Part shown: positions 12,614 through 15,155 of the stretch, piece after piece
Layout of the letters: each line of letters starts with the position of its first letter
Numbering within the stretch: position 1 is the stretch's first letter
DNA from: CAJBLF01 sp964495905
GTDB lineage: Bacteria; Patescibacteriota; Gracilibacteria; Absconditabacterales; Absconditicoccaceae
NCBI GenBank assembly: GCA_964495905.1
Contig: CAZBWN010000070.1
Location: 1 to 15,155 of the forward strand
Direction: 5' to 3'
Length of the DNA stretch: 15,155 bases
Program-made: the position numbers and the translations under genes
The notes under the pieces: generated by a model
Databases searched by the model: none
What the model was told of the DNA's origin: nothing
Seen by the model: only the letters and a program-made list of their open reading frames with translations

Positions 12614-15155
12614 ATGAAATACTTTTTTAAAAAGATCTCTATCATCAAGATGTTCCTCTTATTCGCTGCATTTTTTGGTGTGATGCAAATAAGTAATAGT
12701 ACTTATGCGTTAGTGAATGGACCACTCACTTCTAATAATGCCCGAACGATTTGTGAACCACCTGCAAGTAGTTGTGACTTCTCCAACCAAGGTATCACAA
12801 GTATCGCTGCTGATGCTTTTGCTGATTATGTGAGTGTTTGAGGTTTGACTACTATAACTCTTTCTAATAATTCTATTTCTTCAATTGCACCTGATGCATT
12901 TAGCTGACTTACTGAATTGACTAGTTTGAATATTGCTGCCAATCAGCTCACTTCTGTTACGCCTGGTATGTTCAACTGACTTACTGCGTTAACTACATTA
13001 TCTCTTCCATGAAATCAGATCATTTCTATTGCTACTAATGCATTCAATTGACTTTCTTCTTTGACTAATTTATATCTTGGTTTTAATCAAATTACTTCTA
13101 TTGAAAATGGGAGTTTCAATTGACTTTCTAATTTAGTGAATTTGGATTTTAGTACCAATCAGATCATTTCTATTGCTACCAATGCATTCAATTGACTTTC
13201 TGATTTACAAACATTATATCTTGATACTAATCAAATTGCTTCTATTGAAGTGGGTGATTTCAACTGACTTCCTCTTTTACAAGTTTTGAGTCTTGGTGAT
13301 AACCAAATCACTTCTCTTGGAGCTAATATTTTCTACTGACTTAATAGTTTACTTTCCTTGTATCTCAATGGTAATCAAATCACTTCTGTAAAACCAGTTG
13401 ATTTCTACTGACTTGGTTTAACGTATCTAAATCTCAGCCATAATTTGATTACTGCCCTAGAAAGTTCTACATTCCCTTCGGCTTTGGTTACTTTGAATCT
13501 AAGTTATAATGAGATTTCTTCTATTAAAGCGGGTGATTTTGCCGGACTTAGTACTTTAAATATTTTGTCTCTTGCTCACAATAAAATAGGTTCTATTGTA
13601 ATATCAGCGTTCAGTTCACCTACTGCTTTAAGAAATCTAAACTTATCTTATAATCAGATTCCTGCTATTCCTGGTCAAGCTATAAGCGTAGGTCATGATA
13701 TAACTACTTTGAACCTTTCATATAACTGTAATATTGATGGGGTTCAACCAATATATTACGACAATGGTGGGTATGGTAACTTCACTACTGACATAGATGA
13801 CTTAAACTGTGCAAATATCAATAGTGCAACTCCTGCTTGATTTATATCTAATCTATTAGCTGGAGGGTATAGTGTATGGTTTAATTCATATCAATGAATT
13901 TGATCTATCGGTTTCAATCATGCAGGTGCTACTAATAGATTTCTTACAGATGTAGTTATGCCTAAAAGTAATGTAAACGGATATGTATGAGATTATTATA
14001 ATCGTATCAATTATGTCGTCTATAATTCTTGAACTGATATCACATATAATAGTTCTCCATTTACAGAAATATTATATGCTCCTATAATGTTTCCGACAGT
14101 AAATGTACCTTGAATGACTGATGCTATCGGACTCATGAGATTTGGAGCATTGACTCATAGCGTAGAGTTTGATAAGCCTATCTATATGGTTATGTCAACC
14201 ATTGGAAAAAATTCTTGAGATGTGGTCAGAATCTATAGCTCTGATGCAGAAAGTATTTATGCTTCTACCCCAGGACGAACATTTGAAAAAACAGGAATAA
14301 TTGTGGATCCTAATAATGATGGTCTCACTTATGCACAATTTACAGGAATGCATGCAAGTCGATGGGTATTGATAGGATGAGATTATACAGGAACATTTGT
14401 TATAAATAATGATGCTGTTTCTACAATAACAACAGGTGTGACTCTCAATATATCAGGTGCATGACTTACAAATATGAGATTCCAAAACGATACTACGGGT
14501 TGAACTCGATGATCTCGAGTATCATTTTCAACAACTCAAGCATGGACGCTTACTTCTGCTACAGGAACCAAAACTGTATATGCGCAATTTGATGCAGATG
14601 GTGACACTAATACTATTGAAATTTTAGCAAGCGATGAAATAGAATATATTCCAGCTGTTGCTACAGGATCATTCGTCATCAACAACAACGCTGCTTCTAC
14701 TACGTCTCCAAATGTTATGTTAACTCTCACGGGTGTTTGAGTGATGAATATGCAATTTTCTAATGATGGAAGCACTCGATCATCTCGAATGCCTTATATG
14801 GATTTGCGACCATGGACGCTTTCTGCAGGTACAGGACTCAAAACTGTATATGCACAATTTGATACTGATGGTAATACACTTACTTTTGAGCTTTCATCAG
14901 ATCATAATATATTATATGATACAGGATCCGTTCTTACAGGATGTATATGATCTTCATGTGCAGATATCACACTAAGGATTATAGCCAATGAATCATGATA
15001 TTGTGAAATCGGTGATTCAGTAAACTTCGGTCTTACAGGGTATTCTGCTTCATCTAGAATGCTTCAATCAGCATTTCCTACTACAAGCGGAAACACTCCA
15101 TGGTTCTGTAATGATATGCAAGGAAATGGTACAACACGAAATCTAAGCATCCAAT
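12614..15155 (+). CDS. Large secreted LRR and Ig-like surface protein, 3' end outside window
   Basis: At least 847 residues, with no TAA or TAG up to the edge. A signal peptide (about residues 1-31, KISIIKMFLLFAAFFGVM, cleavage near NSTYA) is followed by a Cys-containing cap (CEPPASSC) and about 12-13 leucine-rich repeats of 22-24 residues (about 78-371) of the form L-x-x-L-x-L-x-x-N-x-I-x-S-I-x-x-x-x-F-x-G-L. An uncharacterised beta-rich region (about 410-585) follows, then two Ig-like modules (about 590-680 and 684-770), each with a T-W-S-x-W motif, a WTL strand and a KTVYAQFD strand, then a Cys-containing module that is cut off. The F-x-G-L glycine is TGA in the first eight repeats. Tryptophans of both T-W-S-x-W motifs are CGA. 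LRR/Ig architecture suggests surface adhesion or recognition, plausible for an epibiotic cell, but unproven. Confidence 0.9.
12843..13725 (+). repeat. 72-bp LRR-coding tandem repeats
   Basis: About 12-13 units, mostly 72 bp. The segments 13013-13057 and 13157-13201 are 144 bp apart and differ by a single synonymous T/C change over 45 bp, indicating recent duplication or conversion between alternate repeats. Confidence 0.85.

Noticed and set aside
12843..13725. CRISPR array or non-coding tandem repeat
   Set aside because: The 72-bp periodicity is explained by 24-residue LRRs, mostly with synonymous or surface-residue variation.
12614..13840. LRR gene as a frameshifted or stop-riddled pseudogene
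   Set aside because: All interruptions are TGA at conserved glycine positions; no TAA or TAG occurs in 2.5 kb.

Overview
The window comes from a bacterium that does not use the standard genetic code. With TGA as stop, nearly every gene breaks into short pieces. With TGA as glycine (NCBI code 25), 16 of the 17 genes I call become complete open frames; the other, an LRR surface protein, runs off the right edge. TGA falls on conserved glycines: YebC Gly-Gly, DHFR Gly-Asp-Thr, the HK G-box and response-regulator glycines, and the LRR F-x-G-L motif. This points to the Patescibacteria/CPR lineages Absconditabacteria (SR1) or Gracilibacteria (BD1-5). CGA and CGG also look reassigned, from Arg to Trp: CGA sits at the invariant Trp of DHFR, at the repeated T-W-S-x-W motif of Ig-like domains, and inside membrane helices. 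Clear arginines use AGA, AGG, CGT or CGC. As far as I recall, CGA/CGG to Trp has been reported computationally for Absconditabacteria, which would favour that lineage. Products below are read with TGA = Gly and CGA/CGG = Trp.

Layout. 1-281: hairpins, repeats and a terminator. 282-2202 (minus): a freestanding IleRS C-terminal domain, then recX, then yebC, probably one transcript. 2349-2807 (plus): dihydrofolate reductase, divergent from that cluster and convergent with a HAD-like protein (2810-3628, minus). A YunG-like protein follows upstream (3663-4091, minus). A two-TM membrane protein with no in-frame TGA (4367-5020, minus) lies between two nearly identical 108-109 bp repeats. truB (5303-6028, minus) carries an in-frame microrepeat insertion. 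6205-9512 (plus) is an envelope cluster: two related small lipoproteins, a three-TM protein, a larger lipoprotein bracketed by direct repeats, two polytopic membrane proteins and a MIP18/DUF59 Fe-S assembly factor, ended by a hairpin terminator. 9577-12374 (minus) is a two-component module: histidine kinase, OmpR-type regulator and a small secreted protein. 12614 to the right edge (plus) is a large secreted LRR/Ig-like protein, incomplete.

The most interesting local logic is in the two-component module. A 22-bp box occurs twice in tandem upstream of the secreted-protein gene and once upstream of the kinase gene, each time exactly 5 bp from a TATACT/TATACA -10 element. This suggests an autoregulated OmpR-family regulon with a dedicated secreted target. 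Intergenic space is dominated by palindromic and short tandem repeat families. Clear Shine-Dalgarno sequences are almost absent. No tRNA, rRNA or CRISPR was recognised.
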